This document shows positions 1 through 6,552 of a stretch of DNA of 64,000 bases, one piece after another. Position numbers and translations under genes: made by a program. The notes under the pieces are model-generated. The model worked only from the letters and a program-made list of their open reading frames with translations. It made no database searches and was not told the DNA's origin. The number at the start of each line of letters is the position of its first letter. The stretch's first letter is position 1. The DNA is from Sutcliffiella horikoshii DSM 8719 (lineage in GTDB: Bacteria; Bacillota; Bacilli; Bacillales; Bacillaceae_I): NCBI GenBank assembly GCA_001648575.1, contig LQXN01000066.1, positions 124,001 to 188,000 of the forward strand, in the 5' to 3' direction.

Positions 1-140
1 AATCAAAAGGAACCGGATTGGGAAGCATGATTACCAATCGTCTCATACATGAGATGAAGGGGAAGATCCAATATGAAAGCAAAGTCCATATAGGAACAAA
101 AGTAACGGTCATCTTGCCAACAATTAAAAATACGAGTTGA
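1..140 (+). CDS. Sensor histidine kinase, C-terminal fragment
   Basis: The reading frame is open from base 3 to a TGA at 138-140, and the gene starts outside the window. The encoded tail begins S-K-G-T-G-L-G-S and ends with a segment rich in V, I and L. GTGLG is the G2 box of the HATPase_c (GHKL) ATP-binding domain, and the following helix and beta-strand match the last 40 residues of histidine kinases. The protein would autophosphorylate at the membrane and pass phosphate to a response regulator that is not in view. A terminator follows 14 bases after the stop. The family call is firm but the specific kinase cannot be named. Confidence 0.8.
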   Translation, partial: SKGTGLGSMITNRLIHEMKGKIQYESKVHIGTKVTVILPTIKNTS

Positions 141-153
141 TTCACCTAAATCT

Positions 154-196
154 AAAAAGGACTGGTTATGACAAAAGTCATTGCCAGTCCTTTTTT
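154..196. terminator. Bidirectional intrinsic terminator
   Basis: The arms GGACTGG (159-165) and CCAGTCC (184-190) are flanked by A5 on the left and T6 on the right, so the hairpin can end both the kinase transcript and the converging lipoprotein gene. Confidence 0.85.
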
Positions 197-200
197 ATGA

Positions 201-614
201 TTAATGCTCCCAAGAGGAAACCTTTCCTGTGTTACGGTTCACTTTATACCACCCACGTGAAAGGTTTTCTGGGTGATTGTTAAAATGGACTAGGTCTGTA
301 GCATGAAACACGTAAAAGTTCCCTTCCATTCCTTCAAAGGATACAGAAGTGCTGTCGTGCTCCTTTAGGTCCAAATAATCCATCACTCTAGATTTTGCTT
401 CTTCTTTTGAAGCTATTTTTCTTGCTGGAGTTTCTTCCACATTTATCATTGCATCGTTTCGCGCGTCCCTAATCAGTTCATCGCTAGACAGCCTGCCGGA
501 ATCTTTTCGTGCTTCCATAATGGACGGCCCTTTTGTATTTTCCATCCCGTTTTGATTGCTGCAACCTCCTAATAGAAGTGTCACGATAAGAACTGCAATT
601 AAATATTTTGACAT
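201..614 (-). CDS. Small lipoprotein of unknown function
   Basis: This encodes 137 residues. The start is the ATG at 614, because AGGAGGTT lies seven bases upstream (622-629); an in-frame TTG three codons earlier has no such site. The N-terminus is a short basic stretch, a hydrophobic core and the lipobox L-L-G-G-C, so the protein should be exported and lipidated at Cys18. The rest is acidic. A C-terminal stretch ending W-Y-K-V-N-R-N-T-G-K-V resembles the strand-turn-strand seen in PepSY-like domains. The gene stands alone, convergent with the kinase and divergent from the MFS gene. The lipoprotein call is solid; the function is not recognised. Confidence 0.75.
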   Translation of the reverse strand: MSKYLIAVLIVTLLLGGCSNQNGMENTKGPSIMEARKDSGRLSSDELIRDARNDAMINVEETPARKIASKEEAKSRVMDYLDLKEHDSTSVSFEGMEGNFYVFHATDLVHFNNHPENLSRGWYKVNRNTGKVSSWEH

Positions 615-810
615 TAAAATCAACCTCCTATCTTGAAGTATTTATTGATTAGTATGAAATAGGTGGGTTAATTTCATGCAAGTAAGGACTTTTCCTTATA
701 AAAGCAATGCTAAGTGTAAACTTTCAGTAAATTATATGGCAAAAAGCAGGGAGTGGGGAGGTTGTTAGAGAATAGTTTCCATACAACATAAATTATTGGG
801 GGAAGTTACT

Positions 811-2139
811 ATGGCTAATTTAGAAAAAAAGGTCATACATGATATCGGGGAGGATAAACCTAGATCACCGATCGCACTTTATTTTTCTTTACCAATCCTA
901 TCTTGGGCATTATATGATTTTGCGAACACCATTTTTTCATCTAACATTATTACAATATTTTTCCCGTTTTATTTACAAGAAGTAATAGGAACAAACGAAA
1001 GAATGGATCAAATTGCAAGTACGTTTCTATCCTATGCAAATGCTACGGCAAGCTTCTTTCTTGTTATGTTTTCCCCGTTGTTCGGAGTTTTGATAGACAG
1101 GACAGGGAAGAGGAAGGGTTTCATCATCCCCTTTACTTTGATTGCGGTCATGTCCACTATCTTCATGGGTGTATTTGCTTCATTTGAGTCCTCTCAATTA
1201 ATATTTGGCCTGCCGTTAAGTTTTGTTTTAGTACTCATTTTATTTGTGGTAGCAAAGTTCTTCTTTCATTCTTCGCTTATTTTCTATGACACCATGCTAC
1301 CGGATCTTGGCACGAAGAAAGAACTCCCGCTGATATCAGGATTCGGTATCGCAGTAGGGTACATGGGAACACTCCTAGGATTGACTGTATATCTTTATGT
1401 AGGGGACAGCGGTTTTCATAAAGCTTTCATTCCGAGTGGTATATTATTTTTGCTCTTCTCACTTCCATTGTTTTTCTTTTTCAAAGAAAAGCCAAAAGAG
1501 GTCAAGGAAAAAAAGTCCTTTTTCAGTGGATATAAAGAGATCTATCAAACATTTAAGGAAATGCGACTTTACCGACCAGTGTTTCTTTTCATGATTGCCT
1601 ACTTCTTTATCAACGATGCGATTGCGACAGCCATTGCCATGATGGCGATTTATGCCAGGGCCATTGGAGGATTCAGTGCTTCTGAATTTATCCTGCTATA
1701 TCTTGTTTCAACAGTTTCGAGTATTATCGGTTCCTTTGTATATGGATACATCGCAAGGAGCATAGGCTCCAAATCAGCAGTTGCATCCGTCGCAGCACTG
1801 TTGATTGTAGCCCTGTGTTTTGCAGTGTTTTCCATTGCTTCATGGATGCTGTGGGTTGCAGGTAGTCTGTTCGGAGTGGCACTTGGCGCAACTTGGGTCA
1901 CTTCGCGTACACTCATTGTAGAATTGACACCAGAAGGCAAGCGGGGCCAGTTCTTCGGGTTATTCGCATTCTCGGGGAAAGTGTCATCAATAGTTGGACC
2001 ATTACTTTACGGTACCATCACCTTGGTACTTGCGGGGTATGGAAACCTAGCCAGCAGAACAGCCCTAGGCTCCCTGATCATCCTTGCCTTCATAGGCCTG
2101 CTCATAACCTTAAGAGTCCCATATAAAAAAGAAGCATAA
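811..2139 (+). CDS. MFS transporter, UMF1 (YxiO/Atg22-like) family
   Basis: This is a 442-residue integral membrane protein. The ATG at 811 is preferred because GGGGGAAG lies six bases before it; an in-frame TTG upstream lacks a site. The pattern is W-A-x-Y-D-F-A-N at residues 32-39, then about 12 hydrophobic segments. After TM3 comes G-x-L-I-D-R-T-G-K-R-K, the UMF1 version of the MFS loop, and a basic cytoplasmic loop near residue 230 separates the two halves. W-A-x-Y-D-F-A-N is the hallmark of the vacuole-effluxer-like UMF1 group, which includes Bacillus YxiO. The substrate is unknown. The gene is monocistronic, with a strong terminator 80 bases downstream. Confidence 0.85.
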   Translation: MANLEKKVIHDIGEDKPRSPIALYFSLPILSWALYDFANTIFSSNIITIFFPFYLQEVIGTNERMDQIASTFLSYANATASFFLVMFSPLFGVLIDRTGKRKGFIIPFTLIAVMSTIFMGVFASFESSQLIFGLPLSFVLVLILFVVAKFFFHSSLIFYDTMLPDLGTKKELPLISGFGIAVGYMGTLLGLTVYLYVGDSGFHKAFIPSGILFLLFSLPLFFFFKEKPKEVKEKKSFFSGYKEIYQTFKEMRLYRPVFLFMIAYFFINDAIATAIAMMAIYARAIGGFSASEFILLYLVSTVSSIIGSFVYGYIARSIGSKSAVASVAALLIVALCFAVFSIASWMLWVAGSLFGVALGATWVTSRTLIVELTPEGKRGQFFGLFAFSGKVSSIVGPLLYGTITLVLAGYGNLASRTALGSLIILAFIGLLITLRVPYKKEA

Positions 2140-2217
2140 AGTGTGAAAAAGCTGTTTGAATGATGGTTGTACAATGAAGAATGCTTATCAAAAACAATTA
2201 AACATATCAAAAAAACA

Positions 2218-2246
2218 GGAAGCTGCCAAGGGCAGCTTCTATTTTT
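2218..2246 (+). terminator. Intrinsic terminator of the MFS gene
   Basis: The arms GAAGCTGCC (2219-2227) and GGCAGCTTC (2231-2239) pair over nine bases with a three-base loop and run into TATTTTT. Confidence 0.85.
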
Positions 2247-2270
2247 GATTGTCGGAAATTGACGAACGAA

Positions 2271-2287
2271 AAGGGGTCAGACCCTTA
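2271..2287. repeat. Short GGGGTC-GACCC palindromic repeat
   Basis: AAGGGGTCAGACCCTT is a near-perfect palindrome. A second, longer copy (AAAAAGGGGTCTGACCCCTT) sits at 24561-24582. Both are in intergenic DNA. The motif is a known frequent intergenic word in many bacteria; no function is assigned here. Confidence 0.5.
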
Positions 2288-2335
2288 AAGGAGCATTTTA
2301 TTTTAATTATTTATTTATAATTAGTATAATCTATA

Positions 2336-2364
2336 TTGACAATCAAATGTGTTATTAATATAAT
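2336..2364 (+). promoter_or_regulatory. Sigma-A promoter of the thioredoxin-like gene
   Basis: TTGACA (2336-2341), a 17-base spacer and TATAAT (2359-2364) match the consensus perfectly. Transcription should start near 2371, about 65 bases before the gene. A Fur-like operator lies immediately downstream. Confidence 0.85.
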
Positions 2365-2379
2365 ATAAAATGTATCAAA

Positions 2380-2394
2380 TGATAATAATTATAA
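2380..2394. promoter_or_regulatory. Fur-family operator (7-1-7 box)
   Basis: TGATAATAATTATAA matches the Bacillus 7-1-7 Fur/PerR/Zur-type consensus TGATAATnATTATCA at 13 of 14 informative positions. It lies 15 bases past the -10 box, where a bound repressor would block initiation or clearance. Which Fur-family member reads it cannot be told from sequence; lack of a C at the second-last position fits Fur or PerR equally. Confidence 0.6.
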
Positions 2395-2436
2395 AGAGAT
2401 AATAAGTCTATTGAATATGAGAGGGAGAGGGTTTTA

Positions 2437-2883
2437 ATGAAATTGAGAGAAGAGATGCCTGAATTGACAGGTGCGACGGAATGGATCAACGAGGAAGTGA
2501 CAAAAGACGAGCTATCGGGGAAGGCAACACTTATCCATTTTTGGTCTGTTAGCTGTCACTTATGTAAAGAAGCGATGCCGGAGATTAATGAATTACGAGA
2601 TGAGTATGATGATGACTTGAATGTCATTGCTGTTCACATGCCGAGATCTGAGGATGATCTGGATATCGGAGTTATCCGTTCCATGGCTATGGGGCATGAT
2701 ATTACACAACCGATATTTGTCGATAGCGAACATAAATTGACCGAAGCATTTGAGAACAAATATGTTCCGGCTTACTACGTATTTGACGAAGAAGGTAAAT
2801 TGCGCCACTTCCAAGCAGGTGGAAGCGGGATGAAAATGTTGAAAAAGCGCCTTAACCGCGTGTTAGGTGTAGAAGAAAAATAA
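2437..2883 (+). CDS. TlpA/ResA-like thioredoxin-fold protein, cytoplasmic
   Basis: The 148-residue protein has the redox motif C-H-L-C at residues 40-43 (in W-S-V-S-C-H-L-C-K), a V-P-A-Y-Y cis-proline loop near 110, and an AhpC/TSA-type beginning. This is the TlpA/ResA thioredoxin fold. Unlike ResA or StoA it has no signal peptide or membrane anchor, so it should act in the cytoplasm as a thiol-disulfide reductase or peroxidase partner. GAGGGAGAGG lies six bases before the ATG. The consensus promoter and the Fur-like box suggest metal- or peroxide-responsive control. Two terminators and a repeat element follow. The fold is certain; the physiological partner is unknown. Confidence 0.85.
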   Translation: MKLREEMPELTGATEWINEEVTKDELSGKATLIHFWSVSCHLCKEAMPEINELRDEYDDDLNVIAVHMPRSEDDLDIGVIRSMAMGHDITQPIFVDSEHKLTEAFENKYVPAYYVFDEEGKLRHFQAGGSGMKMLKKRLNRVLGVEEK

Positions 2884-2902
2884 TCATGCAATCTATAGTA
2901 AA

Positions 2903-2935
2903 AAAAGAGAAACGATTAAAGATGTTTCTCTTTTT
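2903..2935 (+). terminator. Terminator, first copy (left of repeat copy A)
   Basis: GAGAAAC (2907-2913) pairs with GTTTCTC (2924-2930), with A6 before and T5 after. The same hairpin, including its loop, recurs at 3145-3178 on the far side of the repeat. Confidence 0.8.
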
Positions 2936-3144
2936 CAGTGTGTAGACAAAGGTCAAATTTGATAGAAAACCTTAGTTGGACGTAGTGGAAGGCGCGCAGA
3001 CTCCCGCGGGAGGAAGGGACATGTAAGACCCCGCAGGCGTAGCCGAGGAGGCTTACGGACCGCCCGCAGGAAAGCGAAGCGCCTGGAACGAAGATCAACG
3101 GTACTAACAGTTAACCTAACTAATTTTAGTTTGTCAACAGTCTG
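2936..3144 (+). repeat. Terminator-flanked interspersed element, copy A
   Basis: This 209-bp element begins CAGTGTGTAGACAAA and ends TTTGTCAACAGTCTG; the second end reversed is CAGACTGTTGACAAA, so the ends form an imperfect inverted repeat. The GC-rich core runs from CGTAGTGGAAGG to GAAGATCAACG and can close on itself through GTTG/CAAC and GGCGC (2991-2995)/GCGCC (3079-3083). It encodes no plausible protein. Homologous copies lie at 32289-32488 (reversed) and 47906-48112. The core resembles GC-rich repeats widespread in Bacillaceae genomes. Confidence 0.8.
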
Positions 3145-3178
3145 AAAAGAGAAACGATTAAAGACGTTTCTCTTTTTT
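3145..3178 (+). terminator. Terminator, second copy (right of repeat copy A)
   Basis: GAGAAACG (3149-3156) pairs with CGTTTCTC (3165-3172), followed by T6. The hairpin and loop differ from the copy at 2903-2935 at a single position, as expected for a duplication. Confidence 0.8.
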
Positions 3179-3223
3179 GAAGTTGTTTTTAAAATGAAAA
3201 TGTACATCGTTAACACATAAAAT

Positions 3224-3346
3224 CTAAACCATAGAAAAATTAGTATCCGTTAACTTTAAGTATTCTCCAATAAAAACTAATATTGCACCCAATACAAGTA
3301 ATCCTGCACCAAGTACAATAATACTTTGAGAAAAATAATCCTCCAT
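3224..3346 (-). CDS. 40-residue single-pass membrane protein
   Basis: The start at 3346 is chosen because AGAGGTGG sits five bases upstream; a longer frame reaching 3418 has no site. After a short acidic N-terminus (M-E-D-Y-F) comes one hydrophobic helix of about 22 residues with glycines spaced for packing, then a short polar tail. No homologue is recognised. It stands alone between repeat copy A and a region of decayed sequence. Confidence 0.5.
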   Translation of the reverse strand: MEDYFSQSIIVLGAGLLVLGAILVFIGEYLKLTDTNFSMV

Positions 3347-3538
3347 TATACCACCTCTAAGCACTTTTAAATAACTATCCTTGAAATTAGATATAGTTTT
3401 TAAACATATTATTCTCAATAATACTTATAGGTAGCGTATTCAAAATTGAAATAGAACGTGAAGGATTTTAATTAACCGAAAATAAAAGAGTTTGTTGAAA
3501 TACAATTTTGATAAGGTATCATTGTTGTTCTTGCTTTC

Positions 3539-3678
3539 ATGAAAAAGGGCGGGGCTTGGGACAATTATTTTCATGATGCTGCCTTATAGTCTAATCTTCC
3601 TTGGGGATCGTCGTACTCTTCGTATTTATCGCAATAGCAGGCCATTCCATTTGGTGCAGGTATGGAAATGATCATTAA
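3539..3678 (+). pseudogene. Possible decayed small membrane-protein gene
   Basis: Three consecutive pieces in different frames read as one short membrane protein: M-K-K-G-G-A-W-D-N-Y-F (from 3539), M-M-L-P-Y-S-L-I-F-L, then G-I-V-V-L-F-V-F-I-A-I-A-G-H. The last piece ends at the TAA at 3676-3678. Two frameshifts and the lack of a ribosome binding site argue for a dead gene. The rest of 3347-3729 shows nothing else recognisable. Confidence 0.35.
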
Positions 3679-3729
3679 ATATATTAGGCAAAAGTACTAT
3701 TTTAAAAAAATTATTCATGAACTAATATT

Positions 3730-3776
3730 CCCTCACATACCATATATAAATTTGTGGTAATGTGAGGGGATTTTTT
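3730..3776 (+). promoter_or_regulatory. Hairpin with U-run overlapping the RBS of the HPr-like gene
   Basis: CCCTCACAT (3730-3738) pairs with ATGTGAGGG (3760-3768), with ACCA/TGGT inside. TTTTTT then leads directly into the ATG at 3777. The right arm contains GAGGGG, the only candidate ribosome binding site. The hairpin therefore either hides the binding site or works as a terminator just before the gene. Confidence 0.6.
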
Positions 3777-4040
3777 ATGGTATCGAAACAAATAACCGTA
3801 GCACTTGAATTTGGGCTGCATTCCAAGGCTGCTCAATATTTTGTTGGAAAAGCAAATGAGTTTGTAGCAGAGATTAAGGTAATTAGACATAACAGAATCA
3901 TTGATGCAAAAAGTATTCTCGGGCTCATGTCACTTGGGATTGCCAATGGAAATGTAGTAACAGTCAAGGCGGAAGGCGAGGATGAGAAAGAAGCGGTGGA
4001 ATCACTCACCCGCTTTTTAAAGGGCGAGGAAACAGAATAA
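3777..4040 (+). CDS. HPr-family phosphocarrier paralogue
   Basis: This 87-residue protein aligns with HPr of the phosphotransferase system along its whole length. The phosphorylatable histidine is present in G-L-H-S-K-A-A, but the invariant R-P after it is replaced by K-A. The regulatory serine region K-S-I-L-G-L-M-S-L, the HPr-kinase site, is intact. Crh lacks the histidine, so this is neither classical HPr nor Crh. There is no ptsI or other PTS gene nearby. The start is the ATG at 3777, and its only binding site (GAGGGGA) is inside the right arm of the upstream hairpin. It may be a weak phosphocarrier or a regulator; the role is inferred. Confidence 0.75.
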   Translation: MVSKQITVALEFGLHSKAAQYFVGKANEFVAEIKVIRHNRIIDAKSILGLMSLGIANGNVVTVKAEGEDEKEAVESLTRFLKGEETE

Positions 4041-4047
4041 AACCATG

Positions 4048-4076
4048 CAGGTGGATATCGTAATCCATCTGTTTTA
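4048..4076 (+). terminator. Weak intrinsic terminator after the HPr-like gene
   Basis: CAGGTGGAT (4048-4056) pairs with ATCCATCTG (4063-4071) through nine base pairs including one G-U, followed by TTTTAT. Confidence 0.5.
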
Positions 4077-4240
4077 TCGGTGAAAAATGGACAAGCACCT
4101 TCTCTATAACGGAGGAAATTTTTACATTCCCTATACCGACAGGTTCATGTTATACTCTTCGAATGAATATATGTGCAGGTTTATTGCAGTAATAAACTTG
4201 GGTAAATACCTTCGTATAAGTAGAAATGGAGGAGAACACC

Positions 4241-5230
4241 ATGAAAACTCGCGATTCCTTCTTTGATAATGCGAAGTTCATCTTAATTTTCTTAGTTGTA
4301 TTTGGTCACATTATATCGCCATACCGTGCAAATGATGAATGGCTTGTGTCCATCTACCATTTTATCTTTATTTTCCATATGCCAGCCTTTATCCTATTGG
4401 CAGGGCATTTCAGTACCAATTTTCATAAAAAGGGCTATTACGTTAAGATTATCACTCGACTGCTGGTACCTTACCTGATTTTACAGACGATTTATACTTT
4501 GTATTACAGTCAGCTTTATGCGGATCCATCCATGACATTGGAGTATTTCACTCCTAGATGGGCGATGTGGTTCCTTTTAAGTATGATTGCCTGGAAATTG
4601 ATGTTGCCACTGTTCGGTAAATTGCAGGCAAGATATAGCATTCCCTTGGCCATACTTTTAGGTGTCGGGATTGGTTTCATCGAGATTCCTGAGCGATTCC
4701 TAAGCTTGGATAGAACGTTCTATTTCTTTCCATTCTTTTTGATAGGCTACTATTTAACTAGAACAGACCTGTTTGATAAGCTGAAAAATGGCGCCTACCG
4801 AGTGTATGCTTCGGCATTTCTTGTCGCATTGTTTGCTGGAATTTACCTTTGGTTAGGTGGAATTGATGGAGCAAGCGTCCTTTATGGAACATATACATTC
4901 TCCTCGATATCCGATATGCTGATCCGGATAGGTATTTATGCCGGCAGCTTGCTTGTGACCATCGCATTTTTTGCATTGGTCCCTAAAGAGAAGTTTATCT
5001 TTACCGGCATTGGAAGAAGATCATTCTATGTTTATATTTTACACGGATTTGTCATTAAATGGATCTTCGAGACGAGCTTCGGCCAAGCTGTCAACTCACC
5101 TGCAGGTTATATGCTGCTTCTGTTATTGAGCATCCTTGTGACGGTGGTAACTGGGAATAAATATGTGGTGAAAGCTATTCAGACCCCATTTGGCTATCTG
5201 AAGGAAAGTTTATCGTTAAAAAATGGCTAA
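4241..5230 (+). CDS. Membrane acyltransferase, family 3
   Basis: This 329-residue protein has about ten hydrophobic segments. It opens with the acyltransferase-3 signature F-D-N-A-K-x-I-L-I-F-L-V-V-F-G-H, whose histidine is the conserved catalytic residue, followed by F-H-M-P-A-F. Members such as OafA, WecH and Bacillus YkrP/YfiQ move acetyl or other acyl groups onto cell-surface polymers. TGGAGGAG lies five to six bases before the ATG at 4241, which outranks an in-frame ATG 15 bases earlier. The gene is monocistronic with a strong terminator. The substrate is unknown. Confidence 0.85.
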   Translation: MKTRDSFFDNAKFILIFLVVFGHIISPYRANDEWLVSIYHFIFIFHMPAFILLAGHFSTNFHKKGYYVKIITRLLVPYLILQTIYTLYYSQLYADPSMTLEYFTPRWAMWFLLSMIAWKLMLPLFGKLQARYSIPLAILLGVGIGFIEIPERFLSLDRTFYFFPFFLIGYYLTRTDLFDKLKNGAYRVYASAFLVALFAGIYLWLGGIDGASVLYGTYTFSSISDMLIRIGIYAGSLLVTIAFFALVPKEKFIFTGIGRRSFYVYILHGFVIKWIFETSFGQAVNSPAGYMLLLLLSILVTVVTGNKYVVKAIQTPFGYLKESLSLKNG

Positions 5231-5233
5231 GCA

Positions 5234-5277
5234 AAAAAGCCGCTCCTTAACCTGAGGGTTATCGGAGCGGCTTTTTA
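5234..5277 (+). terminator. Intrinsic terminator of the acyltransferase gene
   Basis: AAAAAGCCGCTCC (5234-5246) pairs perfectly with GGAGCGGCTTTTT (5264-5276). Confidence 0.9.
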
Positions 5278-5367
5278 TTTGGTTAAAGGATATTGGTTAA
5301 TAAATGTGAGTAAGCAACAAAGCTTGAGGAAATCGGCTATTTCATTAACAATCCATGTATATTATAT

Positions 5368-5652
5368 TTATAATTTTGCTTTCTTTAGATCTTTGGTTGT
5401 CACTCTCTGATAATTCTTAACAACCCATAACCCCAAAAGGGAAAGTAGGGTAGACATTGTAATAATCGCTGGCAACAGCTCGGTAATTTTTGCAATCAAA
5501 CTATATATAATTCCGAATATACCCATAGTGAGGATAACAAGGACAAAAGGGACATTTCCGTTCAAATAAGCCATAATACTACTTCCGGAAAAAACAAGCA
5601 TACCTAATAAAAAAAGCGCAATCACTGGAAAGAGATATTCCATTTCTTGCAT
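5368..5652 (-). CDS. Small multi-pass membrane protein, unknown
   Basis: The 94 residues contain three hydrophobic stretches (about residues 5-27, 35-52 and 60-80) and a basic C-terminus (K-D-L-K-K-A-K-L), suggesting two or three membrane passes with the tail inside. GGAGG is only two bases before the first ATG but eleven before a second ATG at codon 4 (5643), so the true start may be the second. No family is recognised. It is convergent with the acyltransferase gene and divergent from the NUDIX gene. Confidence 0.6.
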   Translation of the reverse strand: MQEMEYLFPVIALFLLGMLVFSGSSIMAYLNGNVPFVLVILTMGIFGIIYSLIAKITELLPAIITMSTLLSLLGLWVVKNYQRVTTKDLKKAKL

Positions 5653-5736
5653 AACCTCCGTTATGATGGTTTCTGTTTCTTTATGTATAGTATATCATAA
5701 ACTTGAGAAAAGATTCAGAAAGCGGAGATGAAGCAC

Positions 5737-6198
5737 ATGAAAGTCAGGCAAGCGGTTGGTGCGATATTAACAAACTTTGAGAATTATGCTTTAATTTTAA
5801 AAACGAAAATACATACAAAAGAAGGTAAAGAAGAAATTGATGGGGAGTGGGATTTTATTAAAGGAGGAGTGGAGGAAAAAGATTCTTCCCTTGAGGAAGC
5901 TGTTTTAAGGGAATTAGAGGAAGAAACCGGATTGAATTCATTTTTTGTTAAGAGGGAATTGGAAGAAAAAATTAGTTTTCATTTTCCAGAGGATGTAGCA
6001 GACAAAATAGGTTATCAATCCCAAGAGACCACCATGTTCCTTGTTGAATATACTGGGGAGGATAAAGAGTGGATACCACTTGATGATGAAATCAGCGAAA
6101 TTGGTTTTTTCGATAAAGAAGAGGTTCTAAGAAAGCTTTCTCATCAAGAAACAAGAGAATATTTCACAAAATATTTAAATCGGATTGACAATATATAA
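5737..6198 (+). CDS. NUDIX hydrolase
   Basis: The 153-residue protein has a NUDIX box near residues 45-67: G-G-V-E-E-K-D-S-S then L-E-E-A-V-L-R-E-L-E-E-E-T-G-L. The metal-binding core R-E-L-E-E-E-T-G-L is intact; the first glutamate of the consensus is replaced by serine, which is tolerated in several subfamilies. It should hydrolyse a nucleoside diphosphate linked to another group. The ATG at 5737 is nine bases after GCGGAG; an ATG at 5728 would be directly against that site. The last codons overlap a promoter for the next transcription unit. The substrate cannot be predicted. Confidence 0.85.
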   Translation: MKVRQAVGAILTNFENYALILKTKIHTKEGKEEIDGEWDFIKGGVEEKDSSLEEAVLRELEEETGLNSFFVKRELEEKISFHFPEDVADKIGYQSQETTMFLVEYTGEDKEWIPLDDEISEIGFFDKEEVLRKLSHQETREYFTKYLNRIDNI

Positions 6199-6213
6199 AA
6201 GGGAAAATATACT
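6185..6213 (+). promoter_or_regulatory. Sigma-A promoter of the ABC-F leader
   Basis: TTGACA (6185-6190), a 17-base spacer and TATACT (6208-6213) overlap the end of the NUDIX gene. Transcription would start near 6220, giving a leader of about 330 bases before the ABC-F start codon. Confidence 0.8.
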
Positions 6214-6291
6214 AATAATGCAAGACAATACGAGAAAAGGAAGGTACAAGGTGCGATGTGGAATTAATCTATTTCTTAGGAGTGAACTCAT

Positions 6292-6420
6292 GTGATTGAA
6301 AAAATGAGGAACCTGGAGAATTGGATTAGTCTGCCCATTTTTACCTGCCATAAGTATCGTTTAATAGTTACTTCACTATCTACGTTTGGAATAGTGTTAT
6401 TTTGTGATACTTACTTGTAA
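6292..6420 (+). CDS. Putative 42-residue leader peptide of the ABC-F gene
   Basis: A GTG at 6292 lies nine bases after AGGAG and opens a 42-codon frame ending in TAA at 6418-6420; an internal ATG occurs at codon 5. The product would be M-I-E-K-M-R-N-L-E-N and a hydrophobic C-terminal half. The frame covers the left side of a potential antiterminator and ends 40 bases before the terminator hairpin. ABC-F resistance genes such as vmlR and msrD are often induced by ribosome stalling in such leaders. That this ORF is translated is an inference. Confidence 0.45.
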   Translation: MIEKMRNLENWISLPIFTCHKYRLIVTSLSTFGIVLFCDTYL

Positions 6421-6460
6421 AATAGGCGTTGTTTGGCAACTGCCAACGACTTATCTTGAA

Positions 6461-6490
6461 AACCTCTCCAGGATTCTGGGGAGGTTTTTT
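6461..6490 (+). terminator. Attenuator terminator in front of the ABC-F gene
   Basis: AACCTCTCCA (6461-6470) pairs with TGGGGAGGTT (6477-6486), followed by T6. TCTCCAGG (6465-6472), which forms most of the left arm and loop edge, is exactly complementary to CCTGGAGA at 6312-6319 in the early leader ORF. Pairing with that upstream segment would prevent the terminator from forming. Confidence 0.75.
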
Positions 6491-6552
6491 GTGATGATTG
6501 ATACTATGGCTGCTCATTCTTAAACAATAAAACAATAATGAGGTGCATATGT

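Noticed and set aside
6255-6266. Three-codon ORF (M-W-N) in the ABC-F leader
   Set aside because: Its nearest purine stretch is only two bases away, and it is too short to distinguish from chance.
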